A stretch of DNA of 64,000 nucleotides, taken from NCBI RefSeq assembly GCF_011065895.1, contig NZ_JAALCR010000011.1, positions 174,468-238,467 of the forward strand. The letters run 5' to 3'. Source of the DNA: Paludisphaera rhizosphaerae (GTDB taxonomy: Bacteria; Planctomycetota; Planctomycetia; Isosphaerales; Isosphaeraceae). A model generated the notes under the pieces. That model made no database searches, was not told where the DNA came from, and saw only the letters and a list, made by a program, of their open reading frames with translations. Positions 17,329 through 25,647 of this stretch are shown here, in pieces (within the stretch, counting starts at the first letter, position 1; each line of letters begins with the position of its first letter). A program made the translations under genes and the position numbers.

Positions 17329-17792
17329 GATCGGGGCTCCCGCGGCTCGGCGGCGGTCTGCGACGTGACGGCGATATGTCGAGGTTTGGCCCCCCCAGCG
17401 CGGGGAAGATGGACGGTCAGGACGCCGTCGACGAACCGCGCTGAGACCCTGGACTCGTCGACGCGATCCGGCAGCGTGATCGTCCGCGACCACCGCCCCA
17501 TGAATCGCTCCTGGCGACGGTACGATTCATCCTGAACCCCTTCGGGCCGTTTGCGTTCGCCCCGAAGGGTGACGGTGTCGGACGTCGCCGTGAGTTCAAC
17601 GTCGCCCGGGTCCATCCCTGGCAACTGCGCTGAGAGGATGAACTCGTCGCCCGTCGAATACAGGTTCACCGGCGGAAACGTCCGGAAATGGCGCAACGAA
17701 GGGAATGGATCGAACGACTGAAACAGCCGCCCCATCTCCCGCTGGATTTCGTGGAATGGATCCCATCCCCCCCGCCAATCCGACCCCGCCAT
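17325..17792 (-). CDS. Small heat-shock protein, Hsp20/alpha-crystallin family (first of three)
   Basis: A 155-residue Hsp20 that heads the three-gene operon. The N-terminal arm (WRGGWDPFHEIQREMGRLFQ) resembles that of class A bacterial Hsp20s. The core runs from PPVNLYSTGDEFILSAQLPGMDPGDVEL through RSITLPDRVDE-type loop to SARFVDGVLTVHLPRAG. A sigma-54-like promoter lies about 45-60 nt upstream of the start. The stop overlaps the next start by 4 nt. Confidence 0.9.
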   Translation of the reverse strand: MAGSDWRGGWDPFHEIQREMGRLFQSFDPFPSLRHFRTFPPVNLYSTGDEFILSAQLPGMDPGDVELTATSDTVTLRGERKRPEGVQDESYRRQERFMGRWSRTITLPDRVDESRVSARFVDGVLTVHLPRAGGAKPRHIAVTSQTAAEPREPRS

Positions 17793-17835
17793 GATTCACC
17801 CCCAGAGATTCTCGGTTGCCACCTCCCGTCACTAG

Positions 17836-17851
17836 TGCAGAGCGTGTGCCA
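17836..17851 (-). promoter_or_regulatory. Sigma-54 (-24/-12) promoter candidate for the hsp20 operon
   Basis: Read on the minus strand, TGGCACACGCTCTGCA matches the TGGCAC...TGCA sigma-54 pattern. The invariant GG and GC are in the exact 10-nt register. The -12 element is 45 nt before the first Hsp20 ATG, leaving room for a short leader. It overlaps one of three GCCA-N3-TGGC palindromes. Confidence 0.6.
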
Positions 17852-18037
17852 AAATGGCCGAAAAAACCGGGGCCTCGCGAAAACACATCCCTAACCTCTG
17901 CCCCTGCAGACAATTGCGCCTCTCCGCGAAATGCCTTATCAGCGAGGGTGGCCGCGTGCTGAGGCCGACGCGCCTCGCCATTATGGCAGACGGCACGGGT
18001 GCGATAGGTATGCGGGACCGACGCACGCCAAAATGGC
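17848..18037. promoter_or_regulatory. Three GCCA-N3-TGGC palindromes upstream of hsp20 operon
   Basis: GCCAAAATGGC (17,848-17,858), GCCATTATGGC (17,977-17,987) and GCCAAAATGGC (18,027-18,037) are 11-bp near-identical palindromes in one non-coding gap. The first overlaps the sigma-54-like promoter; the other two lie about 130 and 180 bp away. That layout fits binding sites for an enhancer-binding activator or stress regulator. The regulator gene is not in the window. Confidence 0.55.
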
Positions 18038-18051
18038 AGAACGGTCCTCGA

Positions 18052-19551
18052 TCACCAGGTGATCTGCAGATTCCGGACGGTGGCGGGCTGATCCCCTGGG
18101 GAGAAGGTCAGCCAACGGGCGTCGGCGACGGTCTTTGGGTCGGGCTCGAATTCGTCGTCGTCGATTTTGACAGTGAAAACACCGAATTGGCGACGGATTT
18201 CGACGTGATGCCAGCGCAAGGGCTCATCGGGAAGGTCTTCGACATTTGGAACGGTGTGCGGAACCAGGGGGCAACCGGCGATCCGGAGCTGCGCCAGGGT
18301 TCTTGGGCTGGCCTTGACCTCGACCTTGAGCCGGAAGGCAGGAGGAATGGCCAGTTTCGGAGGGAATACCACGACGGACCGATTGTCCTCCGTGGCGGCG
18401 ACCTCGAACTCGGAGAGTCCCAGGTCACGGAAGATGGCGTCGCCCGCTTTCGGCGAGGGGACCAGCGCCGAGGGGTCGACGGGCGCCAGGATGCGGGACA
18501 TGGAAAGAGCCACGGCGAGAAGCATGAACGCAGCCGGCACGCCCACAGAGAACCACCGGGGGGGACGGCCCTCGACGGCGAACGGACAGTAGAGGAGCAT
18601 CGCCACCCGCTGGAGCAAGGGCGTGTCAAAAGGTCGGCCTCGCCAGAATCGAGGCGACTCGACTTCCCGGCCGTCGGTTTTCACGGCGGCTGGACGACCG
18701 CTGGAGAGGCCGACGAGCCATCGGGCGTAGTGGGTGGTCTCTCCCAACGGTCCGGCGGCTCGGCGGTCCGCCAGGAATTCCTGGTCGATCCGAAGCTGGG
18801 TCCGCAGCCACCAGAGATGCGGCAGGAAGAACCAAAGGATCTGAGCGAGCGCGGCCAGGGCGTTGAACCAGGCGTCGCCTCGGTCGGCGTGGGCCAGCTC
18901 GTGGAGCAGGATCAAGCGAAGCGCATCCGGGTCGGCCTCGTCACGGTCAAGCCGGCCGGGGATGACGATCGTCGGTCTGATCACTCCTCCCAGGACCGGG
19001 CTGCGGAGCCAGTCCGACGCCCGGAGCGCAGGATGCGGCGGCGATCGCTCCAGGTCGACGATCAACTCGTCGAAGACGCGTTGTGTCGCAGGACTCACCT
19101 CGACGGAACGGTCGAGCAACCTCTGAAAGCCCCACACACCCAGGCCGAACCAGGACAGACCGGCCGCCGCCCCGACGAGGTAGATCAGGGTCGCCACCCG
19201 CACCAACCGCTCTCCGGCCGGCCATTCCGCCTGAGAAGAAGAGTCGGATCGACCTCTCGGGGAGGGCTTTCCAGCCAGGTCGACGTCGAGCGGACTCAAC
19301 TCGGGAGTCAGGGGGGGCGGGACCAGACCAGTCCGCAACATCCAGTCGATGGGGTACGACCGCGGAAGAGCGTCGAACACGACCAGCGGGATCATCAGGA
19401 GCGCCGCGTAGACCCCTGTCTGGGCCAGAACGATTCGACGGGCCGGCTGCCGGGTGAAAACCACCAGGACCACGACGACGCTCAGCAGGATCGCGTTGGC
19501 GACCGCCGCGTCGATCAACGTGCGGCTGAACTGATCCAGCACAAGCCACAT
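18052..19551 (-). CDS. M56 (BlaR1/MecR1-like) membrane metallopeptidase
   Basis: A 499-residue signal-transducing zinc protease. Membrane helices lie at about residues 15-33 (VANAILLSVVVVLVVF), 45-60 and 118-138 (VATLIYLVGAAAGLSWFGLG). The gluzincin motif HELAH (His217, Glu218, His221) is in RLILLHELAHADRGDAWFN. A further helix follows (ALAQILWFFLPHLWWL), then the third-ligand region DQEFLADRRA. A last helix (GVPAAFMLLAVALSM) leads to an external C-terminal domain of about 150 residues that is not a penicillin-binding domain, so the signal is probably not a beta-lactam. It is paired with the BlaI-type repressor upstream. ATG at 19,551 begins the membrane domain. Confidence 0.87.
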   Translation of the reverse strand: MWLVLDQFSRTLIDAAVANAILLSVVVVLVVFTRQPARRIVLAQTGVYAALLMIPLVVFDALPRSYPIDWMLRTGLVPPPLTPELSPLDVDLAGKPSPRGRSDSSSQAEWPAGERLVRVATLIYLVGAAAGLSWFGLGVWGFQRLLDRSVEVSPATQRVFDELIVDLERSPPHPALRASDWLRSPVLGGVIRPTIVIPGRLDRDEADPDALRLILLHELAHADRGDAWFNALAALAQILWFFLPHLWWLRTQLRIDQEFLADRRAAGPLGETTHYARWLVGLSSGRPAAVKTDGREVESPRFWRGRPFDTPLLQRVAMLLYCPFAVEGRPPRWFSVGVPAAFMLLAVALSMSRILAPVDPSALVPSPKAGDAIFRDLGLSEFEVAATEDNRSVVVFPPKLAIPPAFRLKVEVKASPRTLAQLRIAGCPLVPHTVPNVEDLPDEPLRWHHVEIRRQFGVFTVKIDDDEFEPDPKTVADARWLTFSPGDQPATVRNLQITW

Positions 19552-19764
19552 GCGGTCCGAGCGCCTCGGGGGCCGGGGGATGAGGAGGGTGGGGAGACCG
19601 TTGCGACGATCCAAAAGGAAGAGGCGACGCGGCGGCGCCCGTCGGCCCTTTTTGCACATGGAAAGAGCCAGGAGGGATCCGCCGGCGACGGGCCCCCTGG
19701 CTCTATGATACGGTCCCAACCGATCGACGTCGAACTCCGGCCCGCAGCAACGGGCCGGGCGGGT

Positions 19765-20193
19765 TCACGCGATCTCTTCGGAGGTCTCCACTGCGGGAGT
19801 GGACGTCGCCGCCAGTCGGCTGGCGTCGTCGATCATGACCCGCAGGCGATCCAACTCCTCCGGTGTGGGAGGGTTGGAATCGAACAGGGCGACCATCACC
19901 CGGTCGAGCGCGCCGTCGAAAACGCGGTCCACGAACTTGCGGGTCAGTTCGCGGATCGTCCGCTCGGACGACTTCTTCGGGTAGTAGATGAACGTCCGCC
20001 CCTCGACGACGTGGCGCACCAGCCCCTTCTTGTCTTCCATGATGTTCAGCAGGGTTTGCACGGTGCTGTACGCAACGGGCCCCGAGTCGCGGTTCAGATC
20101 TTCCTGAACGTCGCGAACGCTCGCCTGGCCCCGAGCCCACAGGATCTTCATGATCTCGAGCTCGCGGTCCGTCACCATCTGGGTCTTACGCAC
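19765..20193 (-). CDS. BlaI/MecI/CopY-family transcriptional repressor
   Basis: A 142-residue winged-helix repressor. The DNA-binding domain shows TDRELEIMKILWARGQASVRDVQEDL and AYSTVQTLLNIMEDKKGLV with the wing HVVEGRTFIYYP. The C-terminal helices for dimerisation contain RELTRKFVDRVFDGALDRVMVALF. In this family the M56 partner cleaves the repressor to relieve repression. GTG at 20,193 has GGAGG with a 5-nt gap. The M56 gene follows 213 bp downstream. A palindrome directly in front of the start is a candidate operator. Confidence 0.9.
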   Translation of the reverse strand: MRKTQMVTDRELEIMKILWARGQASVRDVQEDLNRDSGPVAYSTVQTLLNIMEDKKGLVRHVVEGRTFIYYPKKSSERTIRELTRKFVDRVFDGALDRVMVALFDSNPPTPEELDRLRVMIDDASRLAATSTPAVETSEEIA

Positions 20194-20202
20194 GAGATCC
20201 TC

Positions 20203-20219
20203 CCTCAAGATAATTGAGG
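20203..20219. promoter_or_regulatory. Candidate BlaI-type operator
   Basis: CCTCAA-GATAA-TTGAGG is a perfect 6-bp inverted repeat with a 5-nt spacer, 9 nt upstream of the repressor's GTG in an AT-rich pocket. The position suits autoregulation. The sequence does not match the classical TACA/TGTA bla/mec half-sites, so the link is positional only. Confidence 0.4.
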
Positions 20220-20338
20220 ATAAACGAAAATGATCGTTCTCGCAACGTACCTCGCGATATCGCCCTACGCAAGCTTAAACAAATCGGAATCGACATGCCT
20301 GCAAGCAGCCGCCCCAGAATCAAGGAGGTCGAGGGTCC

Positions 20339-21004
20339 TCATTTTCGCCCCTCCGCTTCAGCGAGTCGAGTCGCCAACATCTCCGGAAATCTGGAATACC
20401 ATTTCCGGTTCAGAGGCGAGGGATGGGGCAACGGGCGAACGTCGACCGTCTTAAATCGGCCGTCGCCGCAAGGCAAGCGGCAGGGATAGACGGTCTCGAA
20501 GCGGGCGTCGGTTGCAGCCGAGCCTGGGAACGCCTCCCCCTCCGCGTAGTAGGGCTCGAACCAGCGAAAAGCCTCCGTGCCAAGGGTCAGCACCTGGGAG
20601 CCCTTCCAATGTTCGCCGAGCAACGCAGCCACGAACGGCCGGAACCGCGCCCGGACGGACTCGGCGTATGCCTTGTTCCCGGGGGGCTTGAACGGGACCG
20701 TGTTGGTCAGGAGCGCGTACTTGAGGGCCTCCTCGTTCTTGCCTCCGCCGTGGGCCGCGACGATCCCCGCGCGGACCAACTTCCCCCCCGCTCCGATCAG
20801 CGGCTGGCCAGCCGCGACTTCGTCCTTCCCCAGGTCGCGAGCCAGCACCGCCACGGGGGCGTCGAGCGAGCCGGCGAAGAGGATCGGCCGCAGCGGGTCG
20901 CGCTCCGCCTTCTCGTAGACCGGCAGGTCGACGGGGAAAGGTTCGCGGCGAGCCTCGGCCTCGGCATCGTCAATCAGTCGCTCGATCGTCCTGGCGTGCG
21001 TCAC
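20339..21004 (-). CDS. Uracil-DNA glycosylase superfamily protein
   Basis: A 221-residue member of the UDG fold, likely base-excision repair. FAGSLDAPVAVLARDLGKDEVAAGQPLIGAGG corresponds to the water-activating motif of this superfamily. LLTNTVPFKPPGN is the product-site segment, and LPHPSPLN is the C-terminal motif. No four-cysteine iron-sulfur ligand set is evident, so it is not a typical family 4 enzyme. Substrate base is uncertain. GTG at 21,004 has AGGGA 8 nt upstream. Confidence 0.8.
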   Translation of the reverse strand: MTHARTIERLIDDAEAEARREPFPVDLPVYEKAERDPLRPILFAGSLDAPVAVLARDLGKDEVAAGQPLIGAGGKLVRAGIVAAHGGGKNEEALKYALLTNTVPFKPPGNKAYAESVRARFRPFVAALLGEHWKGSQVLTLGTEAFRWFEPYYAEGEAFPGSAATDARFETVYPCRLPCGDGRFKTVDVRPLPHPSPLNRKWYSRFPEMLATRLAEAEGRK

Positions 21005-21028
21005 GGTCGGGTCCCTGAGCCGGTCGGC

Positions 21029-21376
21029 TCAGGTCCCGAACAGGAGGCTGAGCATCATCACCACGGCGAACGCCTCGGCGAAGTCGATCACGCGGACCGG
21101 CCAGATCGTCGCGACCAAACGCCCCCAGAACCTCTGAAGGAACGCCGCGGTGATCAGAAGTACCACGAGCACCCGCGCCATGTCGATCAGGGAGGTCAAA
21201 ACGAGTCCAGCCCACGGCGTCCTCGCCGCCAGCGAGGAGGCGCTTACAAACCGCAAGAAACCCAGCAGGCTGACGAAGGCGAACAGCGCGAGGTTGAAGC
21301 CGAGCCCGATCCGAACCGGCGGCCGAGCGGGTTCCTTCACGTCCACGACGAAGTCGGGATCGACGGCGTAAGACAT
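21029..21376 (-). CDS. Small integral membrane protein, unknown
   Basis: A 115-residue protein with three predicted helices (GFNLALFAFVSLLGFLRFV, LVLTSLIDMARVLVVLLITAAF and VIDFAEAFAVVMMLSLLFG). GGAGG lies about 9 nt before ATG at 21,376. It is 24 bp upstream of the UDG-like gene on the same strand and may be co-transcribed. No family recognised. Confidence 0.65.
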   Translation of the reverse strand: MSYAVDPDFVVDVKEPARPPVRIGLGFNLALFAFVSLLGFLRFVSASSLAARTPWAGLVLTSLIDMARVLVVLLITAAFLQRFWGRLVATIWPVRVIDFAEAFAVVMMLSLLFGT

Positions 21377-21472
21377 GACGGCGGACCTCCAGGACGTCCC
21401 GGGATGAGGGCCGGCGACGGTTCGGCCCTGGCGGTGCTTCGCCGCCAGCCCGCGATTATTGAGGCCGTCGAA

Positions 21473-21961
21473 TCAGACCCCCAGCCCGGCCCTGGCCACG
21501 GCGACGATCTCCTCGGGGCTTCCGGAGACGTCCACCCGAACGGCGTCGTCGGGCGGCTCGAGAGCGGCGAATTGACTGTCCAGGAGCGTCGGGCTCATGA
21601 AGTGGCCGGTTCGCGCTTCCAGCCGACTCCGGATCAACATCCTCGACCCTTCCAGGAAGACACAGCGGACATCCCCCGGGTCGGCTTCCTCCAGGAAACG
21701 CTGATAGCTGTGCTTCAGGGCCGAGCAGGCCAGGACGACGTCTTCCCCTCGATCGTGGGCCTCGGCCATTCTCGCTCGGAGAGCCTCCAGCCAGGGGCGG
21801 CGGTCCTCGTCCGTGAGCGGGATCCCGGCGTGCATCTTGGCGACGTTGGCCGCCGGGTGGAAGTCGTCGGCGTCGAGAAACGTCCAGCCGAGGTCCCTCG
21901 CCAGCAGGCGGCCGATCGTCGTCTTGCCCGATCCGGACACTCCCATGACCAGCACGATCAT
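21473..21961 (-). CDS. gntK: Gluconokinase, GntK type
   Basis: A 162-residue P-loop kinase that phosphorylates gluconate to 6-phosphogluconate for the pentose phosphate or Entner-Doudoroff pathways. It has Walker A MGVSGSGKTTIGRLLA and the family signature FLDADDFHPAANVAKMHAGIPLTDEDRRPWL (in part). CSALKHSYQRFL and ARTGHFMSPTLLDSQFAALEPP are further typical GntK segments. The gene follows a 2-hydroxyacid dehydrogenase by 15 bp and is opposite a gluconate 5-dehydrogenase-like SDR. The group therefore probably channels ketogluconates or idonate into central metabolism. Confidence 0.93.
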   Translation of the reverse strand: MIVLVMGVSGSGKTTIGRLLARDLGWTFLDADDFHPAANVAKMHAGIPLTDEDRRPWLEALRARMAEAHDRGEDVVLACSALKHSYQRFLEEADPGDVRCVFLEGSRMLIRSRLEARTGHFMSPTLLDSQFAALEPPDDAVRVDVSGSPEEIVAVARAGLGV

Positions 21962-21976
21962 TCCGACAAACCCCCG

Positions 21977-22918
21977 TCAGAGCCGCACCGGAGTCGGCAG
22001 GAGCCGGCCGGCGAAGTGGGCCTCCAGATTGCGGACGACCAGATCGCCCATCGCTGCGCGAGTCTCGAAGGTCGCGCTCCCCTGGTGGGGCTGAAAAACG
22101 GCGTTCGGGAGCGACCTCAGCGCCTCCGGCACCCGAGGCTCGTCCACGAAGACGTCGAGGCCCGCAGCGCCCAGCCGACCGTCGCGGAGGGCGTCGGTCA
22201 GAGCGTCCTGATCGACGACCGAGCCGCGGGCGACGTTCACCAGGATGCCGTCCGGCCCCAGAGCCTCGATCACCTCGCGACTCACCAATCCTCGGCTGGC
22301 GTCGCCGCCGGCGGCCGTGACGATCAGGCAGTCGACGTCCTTCGCCAGAGCGATGGGGTCGGAATAGTAGACGTAGGGGGACTCGATCGGCCGTCGGTTG
22401 TGGTAGGCGATCGGCATGTTCATCGCCTCCAACCGACGGGCGACCGCGCGGCCGATCCGGCCCAGGCCGATGATCCCCGCCCGCTTGCCGTTGACCCGCC
22501 TCGCCAACGGCCGATTCCCTTCGCGTTCCCACGCGCCCGTGCGGACGTGGGCGTCGCCGGCGACGATTTCGCGGCCCGCGGCCAGCAACAGGACGAGCGC
22601 CAGGTCGGCCACGTCCTCGGTCAGCACGTCGGGCGTGTTGGCGACGACGATCCCTCGCTCCCTGGCGTAGGCGAGATCGACGGCGTCGACGCCGACCCCG
22701 TTCACCGCCACGATCTCCAGCTTTGGGAGAGCCCGCATCAACTCGGCCGAAGCTCCGGCTCCGCCGTCCGTCGCGATGCCGCGAATCGCCGGGCCGACCT
22801 CCTTCAGGAAGGCGTCGCGGTCCTTTGCTTCCCAGAGCTTGTGGACGGCGAACCGCCTTTCGAGAGCCTCGGTCACGGCGGGGGTCGAGGCTCGGATCAT
22901 CAGCACGTCGGGCTTCAT
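21977..22918 (-). CDS. D-2-hydroxyacid dehydrogenase (ketogluconate/glyoxylate reductase-like)
   Basis: A 313-residue NAD(P)-dependent dehydrogenase. It has the Rossmann motif AGIIGLGRIGRAVARRLEAM, PDVLTEDVADLALVLLLA and VNVARGSVVDQDALTDAL with the catalytic Arg. The Glu is in GLDVFVDEPRVP, and the catalytic His in FQPHQGSATFETR. GhrB-type enzymes reduce glyoxylate, hydroxypyruvate or 2-ketogluconate; the gluconokinase neighbour favours a keto-sugar acid. ATG at 22,918 is preceded by AGGAGG. The intergenic gap to the divergent SDR gene (104 bp) should hold both promoters. Confidence 0.88.
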   Translation of the reverse strand: MKPDVLMIRASTPAVTEALERRFAVHKLWEAKDRDAFLKEVGPAIRGIATDGGAGASAELMRALPKLEIVAVNGVGVDAVDLAYARERGIVVANTPDVLTEDVADLALVLLLAAGREIVAGDAHVRTGAWEREGNRPLARRVNGKRAGIIGLGRIGRAVARRLEAMNMPIAYHNRRPIESPYVYYSDPIALAKDVDCLIVTAAGGDASRGLVSREVIEALGPDGILVNVARGSVVDQDALTDALRDGRLGAAGLDVFVDEPRVPEALRSLPNAVFQPHQGSATFETRAAMGDLVVRNLEAHFAGRLLPTPVRL

Positions 22919-23022
22919 CCTGCTCCTCCTGGGGGTTGGCCCGGGTCGTCCCGGCCTGGCCAGGGTTATCATAGAGGACGAGGCGAGAGCTTGCAGTCGC
23001 CGAGTGCCCAGGGGAAGGTTCG

Positions 23023-23790
23023 ATGATGAGCGATCGACTGTTCAACCTGACCGGAAAACGCATCCTGATCACCGGGTCTAACGGGGGACTCGGCCTGGCG
23101 ATCGCCGGCGGTCTGGGACGGCTGGGGGCGTCGGTCATTCTCAACGGCCGCGACGAGGCCAAGCTGAACGCGGCGGTCGACGGCCTCCGCTCCACCGGCC
23201 TGGACGTCGCCGCAGCCCGATTCGACGTGACCTCCGAGGCCGAAGTCGCCTCTGCGATCGACGGCCTGGAAGCCGAGGCCCCGATCGACGTCCTGATCAA
23301 CAACGCCGGCATCCAGCGCCGGGTACGGCTGGACGAGATCACCCTGGAGGTCTGGGAGGAAGTCCTGCGGACGAACCTGACCAGCGCGATGCTGATGGGG
23401 CGGCAGGTCGCGCGGGGGATGATCACCCGGCAGCGGGGGAAGATCGTCAACATCTGCTCGGTGATGAGCGATCTCGGCCGGACGACCACCGGAGCGTACA
23501 CGGCCGCGAAGGGAGGCCTCAAGATGCTGACCCGCGCCATGTGCGCCGATTGGGGGCCGCTCGGCCTCCAGATCAACGCGATCGGACCGGGTTACTTCGC
23601 CACCGAGATGACCCAACCGCTGATCGAGAACCCCGAGTTCAACGCCTGGGTCGTCAACCGCACCCCCGCCCGACGCTGGGGGGAACCGAGCGACCTCGTC
23701 GGCGCCTCCGCCTTCTTCAGTTCGGCGGCCTCCGACTTCGTAAACGGCCAGATCCTCTACGTGGACGGCGGCATGACCACGGTGCTCTGA
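23023..23790 (+). CDS. idnO: SDR oxidoreductase, gluconate 5-dehydrogenase (IdnO)-like
   Basis: A 255-residue classical SDR predicted to interconvert 5-ketogluconate and gluconate. It shows the cofactor motif ITGSNGGLGLAIAGGLGRLGA, NNAGIQRR, active-site S-x-Y-x-x-x-K in ICSVMSDLGRTTTGAYTAAKGGL, and GPGYFATEMTQPL. The end, ASDFVNGQILYVDGGMTTVL, is very typical of the gluconate 5-dehydrogenase subfamily. Divergent from the hydroxyacid dehydrogenase and gluconokinase genes. ATG at 23,023 follows GGGAAGG; a second ATG is adjacent. Confidence 0.82.
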   Translation: MMSDRLFNLTGKRILITGSNGGLGLAIAGGLGRLGASVILNGRDEAKLNAAVDGLRSTGLDVAAARFDVTSEAEVASAIDGLEAEAPIDVLINNAGIQRRVRLDEITLEVWEEVLRTNLTSAMLMGRQVARGMITRQRGKIVNICSVMSDLGRTTTGAYTAAKGGLKMLTRAMCADWGPLGLQINAIGPGYFATEMTQPLIENPEFNAWVVNRTPARRWGEPSDLVGASAFFSSAASDFVNGQILYVDGGMTTVL

Positions 23791-23941
23791 TGCTGGAACG
23801 GCCCGAACCCGAGCTCCACGAGCGCCGTCCGATATGTCCAGAAGGCCCGAAGGCGTGTTAAGATGCCATGCTTGGGTTCTGGATTTTCCGAAGGCGGCGT
23901 CCACTCCCCGCCATACCTTGGGAACGAACGAGCGGCCGGCG

Positions 23942-25543
23942 ATGACGCGAATTGCGATCTACGACACCACCTTGCGCGACGGCAGTCAGGGCGAGGGGGT
24001 CAACTTCTCGCTCCAGGACAAGCTCCTGATCACGGCGAAGCTCGACGAGTTGGGCGTCGATTACGTCGAGGGGGGCTATCCTCTCTCCAACCCCAAGGAC
24101 GCCGCCTACTTCCGTGCGGTCCGGGACCTGGACCTGGAGCATGCGAAGGTCGCCGCGTTCGGCATGACCCGCCGCCGCGACATCGCCGCCGAGGACGACA
24201 CGGGGATGAAGGCCCTGGTCGCGGCCGGGACGTCCGTCGTAACGGTCGTCGGCAAGACGTGGGATCTGCACGCCCGTGAAGTGCTGGGGGTCTCCCTGGA
24301 GGAGAACCTCCGGATGATCGGCGACTCGGTGGCCTTCCTCGCCGCCAACGTGGCCGAGGTCGTCTACGACGCCGAGCACTTCTTCGACGGCTTCCGCCGC
24401 AACCCCGAATACGCCCTGGAAACGATCCGCAAGGCCGCCGAATCGGGCGCGTCGTGGATCGTCCTTTGCGATACCAATGGCGGGACACTGCCGGAGCAGG
24501 TCGCCGAGGCCGTCGAAGCGGTCGGTCGCGCGGTGTCCGTCTCTTTGGGGATTCACACCCACAACGACGGCGAGTTGGCCGTGGCCAACTCGCTGGCCGC
24601 TGTCCGACAGGGTGCGCGGCAGGTCCAGGGGACGATCAACGGCCTGGGCGAGCGATGCGGCAACGCCGACCTTTGCAGCGTGATCGGCAACCTGTCGCTG
24701 AAGTATCCCGGGATGGAAGTCCTGGCGCCCGGCAAGCTGGCGAGACTGACCGAAGCCTCGCGGTACGTCTACGAGACGGCCAACATGAACTTCCGCCCCG
24801 GCCAGGCGTTCGTGGGGTCGAGCGCCTTCGCCCACAAGGGGGGAATGCACGTCCACGGCGTTCGAAAGATCGCCTCCAGCTACGAGCACATCGACCCGAC
24901 GACCGTCGGCAACGAACGCCGGATTCTCGTCAGCGAGCTATCCGGCAAGTCGAACATCGCCGAGAAGCTCGCCGAGCACGACCTGGACCAGGATCAGGCG
25001 CTGCTGACGAAAGTCCTCGACCGCGTGCAGGATCTTGAGAACGAGGGGTATCAGTTCGAGGCGGCCGAGGCGTCGTTCGTACTGCTGGTGGAGAAGCTCG
25101 CCGGCCGGCACCACGAGGCGTTCGAGAGCCGCGGTTTCCGCGTCAGCGTGGCCGGCGACGGCGAGAGCGACGCCCTCACCGAGGCGACGGTGAAGCTCCG
25201 CGTCGGCGAGACCGTCGAGCACACCGTCGGCGAGGGAGACGGCCCGGTCGACGCTCTGGACAACGCCCTCCGCAAGGCGCTGGAGCACCATTTCCCCGGC
25301 CTGCGGACGATGCACCTGGTCGATTACAAGGTCCGCGTCATTAACGCCCGGGCCGGCACCGCGGCCAAGGTCCGCGTCGTGATCGAAAGCTCCGACCAGG
25401 ACGCCGTCTGGGGAACTATCGGCGTCTCCGAGAACGTCATCGAGGCCAGTTGGCTAGCCCTGCTGGACGCTTTTGAATACAAGCTATCCAAGGACGCCCG
25501 CAAACCCCGCCCCGCCCGCGTCGAGGCCGCCGCCGCCCCCTAA
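23942..25543 (+). CDS. cimA: (R)-citramalate synthase CimA
   Basis: A 533-residue DRE-TIM metallolyase that condenses acetyl-CoA with pyruvate to citramalate, the threonine-independent entry to isoleucine. It has YDTTLRDGSQGEGVNFSLQDK with the catalytic Arg-Asp, VEGGYPLSNPKD, LCDTNGGTLPEQV, the metal-ligand motif HTHNDGELAVANS and GTINGLGERCGNADL. Regulatory-domain sequence from HKGGMHVHGV onward includes a C-terminal LeuA dimer domain (VDALDNALRKAL). The absence of isopropylmalate-type substrate loops and the length favour CimA over LeuA. ATG at 23,942 begins the conserved block. valS follows 104 bp later on the same strand. Confidence 0.9.
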   Translation: MTRIAIYDTTLRDGSQGEGVNFSLQDKLLITAKLDELGVDYVEGGYPLSNPKDAAYFRAVRDLDLEHAKVAAFGMTRRRDIAAEDDTGMKALVAAGTSVVTVVGKTWDLHAREVLGVSLEENLRMIGDSVAFLAANVAEVVYDAEHFFDGFRRNPEYALETIRKAAESGASWIVLCDTNGGTLPEQVAEAVEAVGRAVSVSLGIHTHNDGELAVANSLAAVRQGARQVQGTINGLGERCGNADLCSVIGNLSLKYPGMEVLAPGKLARLTEASRYVYETANMNFRPGQAFVGSSAFAHKGGMHVHGVRKIASSYEHIDPTTVGNERRILVSELSGKSNIAEKLAEHDLDQDQALLTKVLDRVQDLENEGYQFEAAEASFVLLVEKLAGRHHEAFESRGFRVSVAGDGESDALTEATVKLRVGETVEHTVGEGDGPVDALDNALRKALEHHFPGLRTMHLVDYKVRVINARAGTAAKVRVVIESSDQDAVWGTIGVSENVIEASWLALLDAFEYKLSKDARKPRPARVEAAAAP

Positions 25544-25647
25544 ATGAGAGGTGTTGGCGTGATCGACGGCTGTGATGCGAGGCAGATCGACGCCAAGGAC
25601 CTATCTCACCCAATCGAAGAACCCTCGAAACCCCAAAATCCGCCGGC

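Noticed and set aside
18052..20193. Beta-lactam resistance regulon
   Set aside because: No beta-lactamase or PBP gene is present and the sensor end of the M56 protein is not penicillin-binding-like.
17854..20217. 787-codon plus-strand frame across the M56/BlaI genes
   Set aside because: Arg/Gln/Gly-rich shadow with no family features. HELAH and the BlaI winged helix are on the minus strand.
20423..23026. 867-codon plus-strand frame across the UDG, gluconokinase and dehydrogenase genes
   Set aside because: It is opposite three recognisable enzymes with good starts and has no coherent domain.
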